DNA of 8,163 nucleotides, from positions 1-8,163 of the forward strand of contig JARCRR010000062.1 of the NCBI GenBank assembly GCA_029850565.1, read 5' to 3'. Source of the DNA: Gallionella sp. Its GTDB lineage: Bacteria > Pseudomonadota > Gammaproteobacteria > Burkholderiales > Gallionellaceae. A model generated the notes under the pieces. It saw only the letters and a list, made by a program, of their open reading frames with translations. It had not been told where the DNA came from and did no database searches. Shown in pieces: positions 1 through 5,938 of the stretch. Positions within the stretch are counted from its first letter, which is position 1; each line of letters opens with the position of its first letter. The position numbers and the translations under genes were made by a program.

Positions 1-146
1 GTGTCGCAGCGGATCGCGTCAGCACCAAGGGGGCGGGTTCCGCCGATCCGGTCGGCGACAACAAGACCGATGCCGGTCGTGCGCAGAACCGTCGCGTCGA
101 GATCAAGTCAGTCATCACCGAAGTCAAGAAAGTACGGGTTCAGTAA
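1..146 (+). CDS. OmpA-family outer membrane protein, C-terminal end (partial)
   Basis: Only the last 47 codons are in the window, read from base 3 to the TAA at 144-146; the start lies upstream. The visible peptide contains GRAQNRRVEI, the closing motif of the OmpA C-terminal domain, preceded by a GxGSADPVGDN stretch typical of the same domain. This domain binds peptidoglycan non-covalently in the periplasm and tethers the outer membrane, or a membrane complex, to the cell wall. I cannot tell whether the missing N-terminus is an OmpA beta-barrel, a lipoprotein (Pal-like) or another OmpA_C carrier. A clear terminator follows 25 bases after the stop, so this gene ends its transcription unit. 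Confidence 0.85.
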   Translation, partial: VAADRVSTKGAGSADPVGDNKTDAGRAQNRRVEIKSVITEVKKVRVQ

Positions 147-171
147 GACATGACTGATTGAGATCAACCAG

Positions 172-197
172 AAAGGCGGGGCATTCCCCGCCTTTTT
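172..197 (+). terminator. Rho-independent terminator of the OmpA-family gene
   Basis: A perfect 10-bp stem (AAAGGCGGGG at 172-181, CCCCGCCTTT at 186-195) with a CATT loop runs directly into a T tract (193-197). The A-rich left side could let it also act weakly in the other direction. It separates the OmpA-family gene from the next gene on the same strand. Confidence 0.9.
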
Positions 198-223
198 GTT
201 GTCCTTTGAAACGTTGCTATGAT
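196..223 (+). promoter_or_regulatory. Possible promoter for the EF-hand membrane protein gene
   Basis: TATGAT at 218-223 is a good sigma-70 -10 match. The best-spaced -35 is TTGTTG at 196-201 (16-base spacer), which is weak and overlaps the terminator tail. Transcription would start near 230, leaving about 45 bases of leader before the ATG at 277. Since a terminator lies just upstream, the gene needs its own promoter, and this is the best candidate I see. Confidence 0.4.
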
Positions 224-276
224 GTCGTGTCACTCATTGGCTGGTCACACACATTCGATTCGGGAGTAATGCAACC

Positions 277-2415
277 ATGACTACAACGCATACTTGGAAG
301 TTCTTTCGCGCGGGCGGATTCGATCAGGTGCAACTGGATAACGGCGCCGATCTGTTGGCATTGAAAGAACTGAACCAAAAACTCTGGGTGGCTTTGAGTT
401 GCCCCACACGCGGCATCGAGTTCGATAGCCGAACCTTGGATATGATCGACTCGGACAGCGACGGCCAGGTGCGCGCGAATGAAGTGCTGACTGCCATCGC
501 TTGGGCGGGCGCGCTGATGAAGAGCAGCGATTGTTTGGTTAAGGGCACGGACAAATTGCTGTTGTCCGATATCAGCGAAGAGACGGAAGAAGGAAAACAG
601 ATACTCGCTTCCGCCCGCCACATCCTGAAGAGTCTGGGTAAACGCGAAGCCACCATGATCACCTTGGAGGATATGGCGGATATCGAAAAGTTCGTTGCCG
701 GATTGCAGTTCAACGGTGATGGCGTGGTATGCGCCAAACAGATCGGCGATGCAGGACTGAGCGCCACCGTTGCGGATATGACCAGGGTCGCAGGCTCGGT
801 ATCCGATATGAGCGGCGATGTGGGGGTCGATCAAGATATCAGCAGGCAATTCTTTGCGGATGCACAAGCCTATGCGGATTGGTATGCGCAGGGCGAGGCC
901 GACAAGAGCATCTTGTTGCTTGGCACAGAAAGCAAAGCAGCAGCGGCGATCTTGCAGGCCGTCAAAGAAAAGATCGACGACTATTTCACCCGTTGCCAGA
1001 TGGCTGCCTACGATAGTCGTGCTGCATCGCCGTTGAGCCGCTCTGCGGACGATTACCAGCAATTAGCCTCCTTGAGCCTGTCCGCACAGACGGGTGAGAT
1101 CGCCAGCTTCCCGCTGGCAACCATCGCGGCAGATAAACCGCTGGCGCTGGCCGCAGGCATCAATCCGGCATGGAGCACCAGGGTCGAGGCTTTGCACACC
1201 GCAGTCATCAAGCCCTTACTGGGCGACAAGCAAAGCATCACCGCCGCTGAATGGACGGCGCTGTGTACACGCTTCGCCGCCTTCGACGCATGGCAAGCAG
1301 CCAAGCCCGTTTCGCAGGTCGGTGAGTTGGGTGTGGCTCGTGTGCGCGAGATACTCGCAACCGACCACCGGGCAAAGATCGATTCACTCATCGCTCAAGA
1401 CAAGTCTGTCGAATCCGAGATCAAGTCCATCCGCTCGGTCGAGCGTCTGGTGCGTTATCAGCGCGACCTGTTCAAGCTGGCGAACAACTTTGTGTCCTTC
1501 CGTGAATTCTATTCCGGCAAAAAGAAAGCCATCTTTCAAGTCGGCACCCTGTATCTGGATGGACGTAGCTGCGAGTTGTGTATCAAGGTCGAGGACGTGA
1601 ATGCACATGCCGCCTATGCCAACAGCAGCGGGGTTTGTCTGGCCTATTGCGAATTGGAGCGCAATGGTGGCGCGGAGAAGATGAGCATCGCCGCCGCCTT
1701 CACGGCAGGTGATTCCGACTTCCTCATGGTGGGACGCCACGGTATCTTCTATGACCGCAAGGGGCAGGATTGGAACGCCACCATCGTGCGCATCTCCGAC
1801 CATCCCATCAGCATCCGCCAAGCGTTCTGGTCGCCGTACAAGAAACTGACCAAGACCGTCAGCGAACAGTTGCAGAAGTTCGCCGCCTCGAAAGCCAGTG
1901 CCGTGCAGGAGAAGATGGTCAAGACCGTGGTGGAGAGTGGCAGCCATGTCGTGACAGCGACGCCGGCCCCGAACGCACCGCCCAAACCTGCATTCGATGT
2001 GGGCAAGTTCGCCGGCATCTTCGCGGCCATCGGCTTGGCCATCGGTGCCATTGGCGGCATCCTTGCATCCGTGGTGGGCGGCATCCTCAGTCTCAAGTTC
2101 TGGCAGATCCCATTGGCGGTCGTCGGTTTGATGCTGGCCATCTCCATCCCATCCATGGTGCTGGCTTGGTTCAAACTGAAACGCCGCAATCTGGGCCCCA
2201 TCCTCGATGCCTGCGGCTGGGCCATCAATGCCAGAGTCAAGATCAACATCCCGTTCGGCACTTCATTGACTGCGCTGCCGGTCTTGCCATCAGGCGCGCA
2301 TCGGTCCCTGGTCGATCCTTATGCGGAAAAGAAATCGGTGTGGCCCTATGTGGTGCTGGTTGCGGCTATCATCGGGGCTGTGGGCTGGGCTTGGTATGCC
2401 GGATATTTCGCTTGA
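277..2415 (+). CDS. Uncharacterised EF-hand membrane protein, 712 aa
   Basis: I do not recognise the family. Residues 58-69 form a textbook EF-hand loop: acidic residues at 58, 60 and 62, Gly63, a hydrophobic residue at 65 and Glu69 at loop position 12. A second site around 144-155 keeps NGDG but has Gln at both loop ends, so it probably does not bind calcium alone. Residues 360-400 are charged and probably helical. About 415-510 looks like a compact globular part with five cysteines between 432 and 458. A Pro/Ala-rich linker (561-572) leads to predicted membrane segments at about 577-604, 609-633 and 688-710. There is no signal peptide, so the large N-terminal part is probably cytoplasmic. 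The ATG at 277 follows GGGAG at 262-266 (10-base spacing). The gene stands alone: a terminator lies upstream and a REP pair downstream. A calcium-responsive membrane role is inference only. Confidence 0.85.
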   Translation: MTTTHTWKFFRAGGFDQVQLDNGADLLALKELNQKLWVALSCPTRGIEFDSRTLDMIDSDSDGQVRANEVLTAIAWAGALMKSSDCLVKGTDKLLLSDISEETEEGKQILASARHILKSLGKREATMITLEDMADIEKFVAGLQFNGDGVVCAKQIGDAGLSATVADMTRVAGSVSDMSGDVGVDQDISRQFFADAQAYADWYAQGEADKSILLLGTESKAAAAILQAVKEKIDDYFTRCQMAAYDSRAASPLSRSADDYQQLASLSLSAQTGEIASFPLATIAADKPLALAAGINPAWSTRVEALHTAVIKPLLGDKQSITAAEWTALCTRFAAFDAWQAAKPVSQVGELGVARVREILATDHRAKIDSLIAQDKSVESEIKSIRSVERLVRYQRDLFKLANNFVSFREFYSGKKKAIFQVGTLYLDGRSCELCIKVEDVNAHAAYANSSGVCLAYCELERNGGAEKMSIAAAFTAGDSDFLMVGRHGIFYDRKGQDWNATIVRISDHPISIRQAFWSPYKKLTKTVSEQLQKFAASKASAVQEKMVKTVVESGSHVVTATPAPNAPPKPAFDVGKFAGIFAAIGLAIGAIGGILASVVGGILSLKFWQIPLAVVGLMLAISIPSMVLAWFKLKRRNLGPILDACGWAINARVKINIPFGTSLTALPVLPSGAHRSLVDPYAEKKSVWPYVVLVAAIIGAVGWAWYAGYFA

Positions 2416-2446
2416 TGAGTCCGGATTGCCTTGGAAACATCCCCTC

Positions 2447-2505
2447 GTAGGAGCCAGCTTGCCGGCGAAGAGGTGCTTGAATATCGCCGGCAAGCCGGCT
2501 CCTAC
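2447..2505. repeat. Inverted pair of REP-like palindromes
   Basis: Two 22-base arms (2447-2468 and 2484-2505) are inverted copies with one mismatch, separated by 15 bases. Each arm contains GCCGGC and ends in a GTAGGAGC / GCTCCTAC flank. The form matches REP elements well known from Pseudomonas and other proteobacteria, here as a REPIN-like pair. As RNA it could fold into one long stem and might protect or end transcripts from the upstream gene; there is no T tract for a classical terminator. It occupies about half of the 128-base gap before nadE. Confidence 0.85.
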
Positions 2506-2543
2506 AATGGGTTTCATGACTAATCGAATATTTGAGTGAATCA

Positions 2544-4148
2544 ATGAAGATCGCAATCGCACAGATCAATTGCCTGCTTGGCGACTTGGTCGGGAACTCG
2601 GCCAAGATAGCCGACTATGCACATCGCGCGGCAGAACAGGGCGCGGAAATCCTGCTCACACCGGAGATGAGTCTGTGCGGCTATCCGCCGGAAGACCTGT
2701 TGTTGCGTGACGGTTTCTACCGCGAGTGTGACCGTGCTTTAGCCGAATTAGCCAAACAGACAAAAGACATCATCCTGATCGTCGGCCATCCGCATCAGGT
2801 CGGAGACAATCGGTTCAATGCCGCCTCGGTGTTACGCGACGGCAAAGTTGTTGCTACCTACCATAAGCATGAGTTGCCCAACCACAGCGTGTTCGACGAG
2901 AAACGCTACTTCGAGCAAGGCCACCAAGCTTGTGTGTTCGAAGCAGAGGGCATCAAGTTCGGCATCAACATCTGCGCCGATGTGTGGGAAGCGCGCGCGG
3001 CGATGCGCGCGCGCGAGGCGGGGGCAGAAGTGCTGCTGGTACTGAACGCCTCTCCCTATCACTTCGACAAACAGACCACGCGGCATGAAACCCTGCGTAA
3101 GCGCATCGACGAGACAGGCCTGCCTGTCGTCTACGCCAACATGGTAGGCGGACAAGATGAACTGGTGTTCGACGGCTCGTCGTTCGTGATGGATGAGGAA
3201 GGGGTGCTGACCCATCAATTTCCGGCTTTCGACGAAATGTTGGGAATGGTCGAGATAAAAGAGGGCGAACTCGTCGCCGGAGCCATCGCGGAGGTCGAAA
3301 AAGACGAAGCCAGCATCTATCGCGCCCTGTGCCTCGGCGTGCGCGACTACATCCAAAAGAACCGCTTCCCCGGTGTGTTGCTGGGCCTGTCCGGCGGCAT
3401 CGACTCCGCGCTGACGCTGGCGGTGGCAGTCGATGCACTCGGCGCAGACAAGGTGCGTGCGGTGATGATGCCATCGCCCTATACCGCCCGGATCAGCATC
3501 GACGATTCGCGCGAGATGGTGAGAATATTGGGCGTGCGCTACGAAGAGTTGGACATCCTGCCTACCTTCACGGCACTGCAAGACACGCTGTCTCCATTGT
3601 TCAAAGGCCTGCCGACCGACACCACAGAAGAGAATCTGCAAGCGCGCATACGCGGCACATTGCTCATGGCCCTATCCAACAAGACCGGTTCACTGGTATT
3701 GACCACGGGCAACAAATCCGAGATGACCACCGGCTATTGCACGCTCTACGGCGACATGGCGGGCGGTTTTGCCGTGCTCAAGGATGTGAGCAAGACCTGG
3801 GTGTATCGCCTGTCCAACTACCGCAACACACTGGGACGCGTCATCCCGGAACGCATCATCACGCGACCGCCCAGCGCGGAGTTGAAACCGGATCAGACCG
3901 ATCAAGACAGCCTGCCGCCCTACGATGTGTTGGACGCCATCATGGCTTGTTATGTCGAAAAGAACATGAGCATCCCGCAGATCATTAAAGAAGGATTTGC
4001 AGAGGCCGATGTGAATCGAGTGGTGAAGCTCATCCGCATCAACGAATACAAACGCCGTCAGTCCCCGGTCGGCATCCGCATCACCGACCGCAGCTTCGGC
4101 AAAGACTGGCGCTATCCCATCACCATGCGTTATCAGAACGATTTTTAG
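2544..4148 (+). CDS. nadE: Glutamine-dependent NAD+ synthetase
   Basis: This 534-aa enzyme makes NAD+ from nicotinic acid adenine dinucleotide, ATP and glutamine, the last step of NAD synthesis, in the cytoplasm. The N-terminal nitrilase-type glutaminase domain (about 1-250) has the Glu-Lys-Cys triad: Glu41 (TPEMSLCGYPPEDL), Lys108 (YHKHELPN) and Cys144 (INICADVWE). Ammonia released there passes to the C-terminal synthetase domain, which has the PPi-loop SGGIDS at 283-288, TEENLQAR at 361-368, TTGNKSE at 387-393 and the conserved RPPSAELKPDQTDQDSLPPY segment ending at 460. Length and domain order are usual for the two-domain form. I chose ATG 2544 because the family starts MKIAIAQIN; an in-frame TTG at 2532 would add four residues and has no better ribosome site. 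The PII gene begins 33 bases downstream. No clear promoter is visible between the REP pair and the start. Confidence 0.96.
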   Translation: MKIAIAQINCLLGDLVGNSAKIADYAHRAAEQGAEILLTPEMSLCGYPPEDLLLRDGFYRECDRALAELAKQTKDIILIVGHPHQVGDNRFNAASVLRDGKVVATYHKHELPNHSVFDEKRYFEQGHQACVFEAEGIKFGINICADVWEARAAMRAREAGAEVLLVLNASPYHFDKQTTRHETLRKRIDETGLPVVYANMVGGQDELVFDGSSFVMDEEGVLTHQFPAFDEMLGMVEIKEGELVAGAIAEVEKDEASIYRALCLGVRDYIQKNRFPGVLLGLSGGIDSALTLAVAVDALGADKVRAVMMPSPYTARISIDDSREMVRILGVRYEELDILPTFTALQDTLSPLFKGLPTDTTEENLQARIRGTLLMALSNKTGSLVLTTGNKSEMTTGYCTLYGDMAGGFAVLKDVSKTWVYRLSNYRNTLGRVIPERIITRPPSAELKPDQTDQDSLPPYDVLDAIMACYVEKNMSIPQIIKEGFAEADVNRVVKLIRINEYKRRQSPVGIRITDRSFGKDWRYPITMRYQNDF

Positions 4149-4149
4149 T

Positions 4150-4176
4150 TATACTTGCCGCACACTTTCAGGGAGA
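4150..4176 (+). promoter_or_regulatory. Possible -10 element and ribosome-binding site of the PII gene
   Basis: TATACT at 4150-4155, just after the nadE stop, matches a sigma-70 -10 box at five of six positions; no convincing -35 is found at the right distance inside nadE. AGGGAGA at 4170-4176 is a good Shine-Dalgarno sequence 5 bases before ATG 4182 and supports that start over the upstream in-frame TTG at 4155. The PII gene may therefore have its own weak promoter in addition to read-through from nadE. Confidence 0.4.
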
Positions 4177-4181
4177 ACAAC

Positions 4182-4520
4182 ATGAAGAAGATCGAAGCCA
4201 TCATCAAACCGTTCAAACTCGACGAAGTACGCGAAGCCTTGTCCGAATTGGGCGTCAGCGGCCTGACCGTGACTGAGGTAAAAGGTTTTGGCAGGCAGAA
4301 AGGCCATACAGAACTGTATCGCGGCGCGGAATACGTGGTCGACTTCCTGCCCAAGATCAAAGTCGAAGTGGTCGTGTCCTCGGCCCAACTCGAGACCGCA
4401 GTCGATGCCATCATCAAGGCCGCACACACCGGCAAGATCGGCGACGGCAAGATCTTCGTCAGCTCCGTCGAACAAGTCATCCGCATCCGCACCGGCGAGA
4501 CGGACGAGACAGCACTCTAA
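4182..4520 (+). CDS. glnB: Nitrogen regulatory protein PII (GlnB/GlnK)
   Basis: A 112-aa PII protein of normal length. PII trimers sense 2-oxoglutarate and ATP/ADP, and in proteobacteria report glutamine status through uridylylation by GlnD; they control glutamine synthetase adenylylation, NtrB and other partners. The T-loop (about 37-55) carries YRGAEY with the modified tyrosine at Tyr51. The C-terminal signature TGKIGDGKIFV spans 83-93, and Lys90 lies in the ATP-binding part. All key residues are present, so the protein should be functional and uridylylatable. No amtB lies next to it, which fits GlnB rather than GlnK, although the sequence alone does not separate the two. It follows nadE on the same strand by 33 bases and is probably co-transcribed at least in part. 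Confidence 0.95.
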   Translation: MKKIEAIIKPFKLDEVREALSELGVSGLTVTEVKGFGRQKGHTELYRGAEYVVDFLPKIKVEVVVSSAQLETAVDAIIKAAHTGKIGDGKIFVSSVEQVIRIRTGETDETAL

Positions 4521-4551
4521 CTTCAGCACAAAGATTTTATTCTTATCTGCC

Positions 4552-4665
4552 CGTCATTCCGGCGCATGCCGGAATCCAGTGTTTGAATCAAACAGCCGTT
4601 GCCTTTGTCTGTGTGTTGCACACAGCTATTCAATTGACTGGACACCGGCCTGCGCCGGTGTGACG
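4552..4665. repeat. REP-type inverted pair (REPIN-like), downstream of the PII gene
   Basis: Two 29-base units in opposite orientation, 4552-4580 and 4637-4665, enclose a 56-base spacer. Each is a hairpin with a GCCGG-type stem: the first contains ATTCCGGC/GCCGGAAT, the second ACACCGGC/GCCGGTGT, with a shared CGTCA...TCCAGT frame when oriented alike. The differing stem bases are compensatory (TT/AA against CA/TG), so both hairpins stay paired. A small extra hairpin, CTGTGTG-TTG-CACACAG, sits at 4609-4625 in the spacer. It may serve as the 3' end of the PII transcript, but there is no T tract. This family differs from the pair at 2447-2505. Confidence 0.85.
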
Positions 4666-4801
4666 AATCTGAATGGCTACGCAATTCCCCGACTTCTACA
4701 CCGGCCTCGTCCCTAAGTAATAAGGGGGCTGGTTCGGATTGTTCGTGCCGATCAGTAAGGTCAGGCAAGGCATTCGAACAATACGGACGAATTGTTTAAT
4801 A
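4666..4801. other. Intergenic stretch with a short inverted repeat
   Basis: No gene is supported here. The only structure I see is an 11-base inverted repeat with one mismatch (4735-4745 and 4775-4785, core ATTGTTCG / CGAACAAT) around 29 bases, and an ACACCGGCC word at 4698-4706 that recalls the adjacent REP unit. The region is the ground between the PII gene and the repeated DUF1840 3' end. If the toxin-antitoxin segment is an insertion, this is the original sequence downstream of DUF1840. Confidence 0.5.
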
Positions 4802-4938
4802 GAGAATCATTTCCACGCGACGTGTTTGCCTGCTTTGGCTGCGGCGGTCAGCAGATTGATCAAGGGCAGGCTGCGATTCGCCATGCTCACTACCGGTTCG
4901 TCGCTCTGTTTGTTCACGCTAGGCGCAGTTGTTTTTTG
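4802..4938. repeat. 137-base direct repeat, copy A (left of toxin-antitoxin pair)
   Basis: This copy matches 5939-6075 in the same orientation at 135 of 137 positions (differences at 4912 and 4932), without gaps, at a constant offset of 1137. Identity stops sharply at both ends. Its content is the 3' end of the DUF1840 gene, read on the minus strand. Confidence 0.97.
4807..4938 (-). pseudogene. 3'-end fragment of the DUF1840 gene
   Basis: On the minus strand this segment encodes residues 56-98 of the intact DUF1840 protein at 5944-6240, plus the same TGA stop (4807-4809). The first 55 codons, start and ribosome site are missing; upstream the frame continues only into unrelated sequence and meets a stop at 4981-4983. 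Both differences from the intact gene change the amino acid (Ala58 to Thr, Lys64 to Asn), as expected for a copy no longer under selection, though two changes are few. It is either the displaced original gene end or a duplicated copy. Confidence 0.9.
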
Positions 4939-5093
4939 GGACAACCAAAGGTACCGGAGTCGAATTGTTTTTGAGGGGTGCTAAATTGGAAAAGGAATCA
5001 AAGTGCTTGGTGTCGGAGTGGAATAATTTTCGAGATGTGGCGCTTCTGTCATCCGAATTTCTGTTTGCCATCGCCTTTGGCTTGCGCCGCTTC
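4939..5093. other. Orphan leader between repeat copy A and the antitoxin promoter
   Basis: No convincing gene. A plus-strand frame from a TTG at 4929 stays open for 90 codons to 5201, but it runs over the antitoxin start, has no ribosome site and resembles nothing I know. The minus-strand frame 4919-5107 is equally unremarkable. The stretch has lower GC than the flanking genes and is not repeated elsewhere in the window. It may be debris of the donor DNA that brought the toxin-antitoxin pair. Confidence 0.5.
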
Positions 5094-5137
5094 TTGACCT
5101 CCACCAATCTGGTCTATAAACTGGTCTACATGTTTAT
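5094..5137 (+). promoter_or_regulatory. Likely promoter and operator of the toxin-antitoxin operon
   Basis: TTGACC (5094-5099) and TATAAA (5115-5120) form a -35/-10 pair with a short 15-base spacer. Over the -10 lies the direct repeat CTGGTCTA (5109-5116 and 5121-5128, exactly 12 bases apart) and an inverted repeat ATAAAC-N10-GTTTAT (5116-5121 and 5132-5137). Type II antitoxins usually repress their own operon by binding such repeats, so this is the expected autoregulation site. Which repeat is the true operator is not decided by the sequence. Confidence 0.5.
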
Positions 5138-5154
5138 TTCAAGTGAGGTGTGCC

Positions 5155-5394
5155 ATGAAAACTTCAGTCGGTTCTTACCAAGCCAAGACCAATCTGCCTG
5201 AGCTGTTGCGGCAAGTTCAATTGGGCAAGAGCTTTACGATCACGAATCGCGGTGATGCTATCGCCGATCTTGTTCCGAGTGCCAAGTTGCCGCGTGATAA
5301 GCGGGAGAGCATTGAGAAGATGAAGGCGTTTATGCAAGCCGAGCCAGTGCGCGGCGTTGATGTGAAGGCTTTGATTGGCGCAGGCAGAAAATGA
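5155..5394 (+). CDS. Type II antitoxin, Phd/YefM family
   Basis: A 79-aa antitoxin. Residues 1-42 carry the Phd/YefM DNA-binding fold with the familiar pattern Ala10, Asn13-Leu14 (NLPELLRQV), a short turn with Gly24-Lys25, then TITNRGDAIADLVPS (28-42). The C-terminal half (about 45-79) is charged and probably disordered until it wraps the toxin. It should neutralise the PIN toxin encoded next to it and, with it, repress their shared promoter. ATG 5155 follows TGAGGTG at 5144-5150; an in-frame GTG at 5143 would add four residues and overlaps that ribosome site, so I reject it. The stop overlaps the toxin start as ATGA (5391-5394), a sign of translational coupling. Confidence 0.92.
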   Translation: MKTSVGSYQAKTNLPELLRQVQLGKSFTITNRGDAIADLVPSAKLPRDKRESIEKMKAFMQAEPVRGVDVKALIGAGRK

Positions 5395-5813
5395 ATTTCG
5401 TTATCGACAACTCGGTGGTGATGCGCTGGTTTTTCGGCGACGGTAAAACGCAAGATTTACACTATGCCCGTGATGCGTTGGATGCGATGCAATCGGGCAA
5501 TGCAATCGTTCCGTCGGTGTGGGGTTTGGAGATTGCTAACGTGATCAGTCGAGCCGAGGCGCAAGGCTTGGTGACGGAGGCGCGCAGCGAGGCGTTCCTT
5601 GAGATGCTGGTTGGGCTTGCGATTGAGGTTGATAGAGGAAGTATTGATCACGCCTTATCGAGCACGCTCAATCTGGCGCGTCGATATAAGCTGTCGTCAT
5701 ACGATGCGTCTTATCTTGAATTGGCTTTACGGCAGGGTGTTGCGCTGGCCACGCTGGATGCCGACCTGCGCAAAGCGGCAAAGAAGGCGGGAGTGGTGAT
5801 TTTTCAGGCTTAA
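5391..5813 (+). CDS. PIN-domain toxin, VapC-like ribonuclease
   Basis: A 140-aa single PIN domain, the usual VapC length. The acidic metal-binding residues are in place: Asp6 (FVIDNSVV), Glu47 (WGLEIANV), Asp105 (SSYDASYLELA) and Asp123 with Asp125 (ATLDADLRKAA). VapC toxins are magnesium-dependent endoribonucleases that cut specific RNAs, often initiator tRNA or the 23S rRNA sarcin-ricin loop; the target of this one cannot be read from the sequence. It shares four bases with the antitoxin gene and ends convergently 130 bases from the DUF1840 gene. No residue loss or frameshift suggests decay, so the pair is probably active. Pairing of a Phd/YefM-type antitoxin with a PIN toxin is common. Confidence 0.93.
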   Translation: MNFVIDNSVVMRWFFGDGKTQDLHYARDALDAMQSGNAIVPSVWGLEIANVISRAEAQGLVTEARSEAFLEMLVGLAIEVDRGSIDHALSSTLNLARRYKLSSYDASYLELALRQGVALATLDADLRKAAKKAGVVIFQA

Positions 5814-5848
5814 ACCCAGATTGTCCATTAGAACCTAACCCCCTCCAG

Positions 5849-5866
5849 TTCCCCTTGTCAGGGGGA
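5849..5866. terminator. Hairpin between convergent toxin and DUF1840 genes
   Basis: CCCCT (5851-5855), loop TGTC and AGGGG (5860-5864) form a short GC-rich hairpin, extendable by a T-G and a T-A pair. It lies between two converging genes and may end transcription, but there is no T tract on either side. A second small hairpin GCCG-ACTC-CGGC follows at 5874-5885. The surrounding C-rich/G-rich sequence has the look of a dispersed repeat. Confidence 0.35.
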
Positions 5867-5891
5867 GAGCAGAGCCGACTCCGGCGGGTTG

Positions 5892-5920
5892 CACTGGACA
5901 CCGGCCCTCGCCGATGCGAC
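5892..5920. repeat. Degraded third copy of the REP unit
   Basis: ACTGGACACCGGCC at 5892-5905 matches the start of the unit at 4637-4665, in the same orientation. The second half has diverged (CTCGCCGATGCGAC), leaving one stem mismatch. It ends 18 bases before copy B of the 137-base repeat. So units of this REP family lie outside the left repeat and inside the right one. Confidence 0.65.
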
Positions 5921-5938
5921 AAACTTTTTGATGCCCCT

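Noticed and set aside
269..280. Three-codon reading frame ATG CAA CCA TGA overlapping the start of the EF-hand gene
   Set aside because: Its ATG is only 2 bases from GGGAG, too close for good initiation, and so short a frame is likely by chance.
217..1062. 281-codon minus-strand open frame opposite the EF-hand gene
   Set aside because: The plus-strand frame is much longer, has a ribosome site and a recognisable EF-hand; the minus frame shows no motif. Other long antisense frames at 1384-1947, 2832-3641 and 2965-3474 were rejected for the same reason.
2532..2546. TTG 2532 as the nadE start
   Set aside because: ATG 2544 gives the standard MKIAIAQIN start; the extension adds four residues without a better ribosome site.
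4521..5154. CRISPR array, tRNA or insertion sequence in the gene-free stretch
   Set aside because: No regularly spaced repeats, no tRNA-like arms and no transposase fragment could be found; the repeats present are REP-type pairs and the DUF1840 duplication.
4929..5201. 90-codon plus-strand frame ahead of the antitoxin
   Set aside because: TTG start without ribosome site, overlaps the antitoxin gene in another frame, no known motif.
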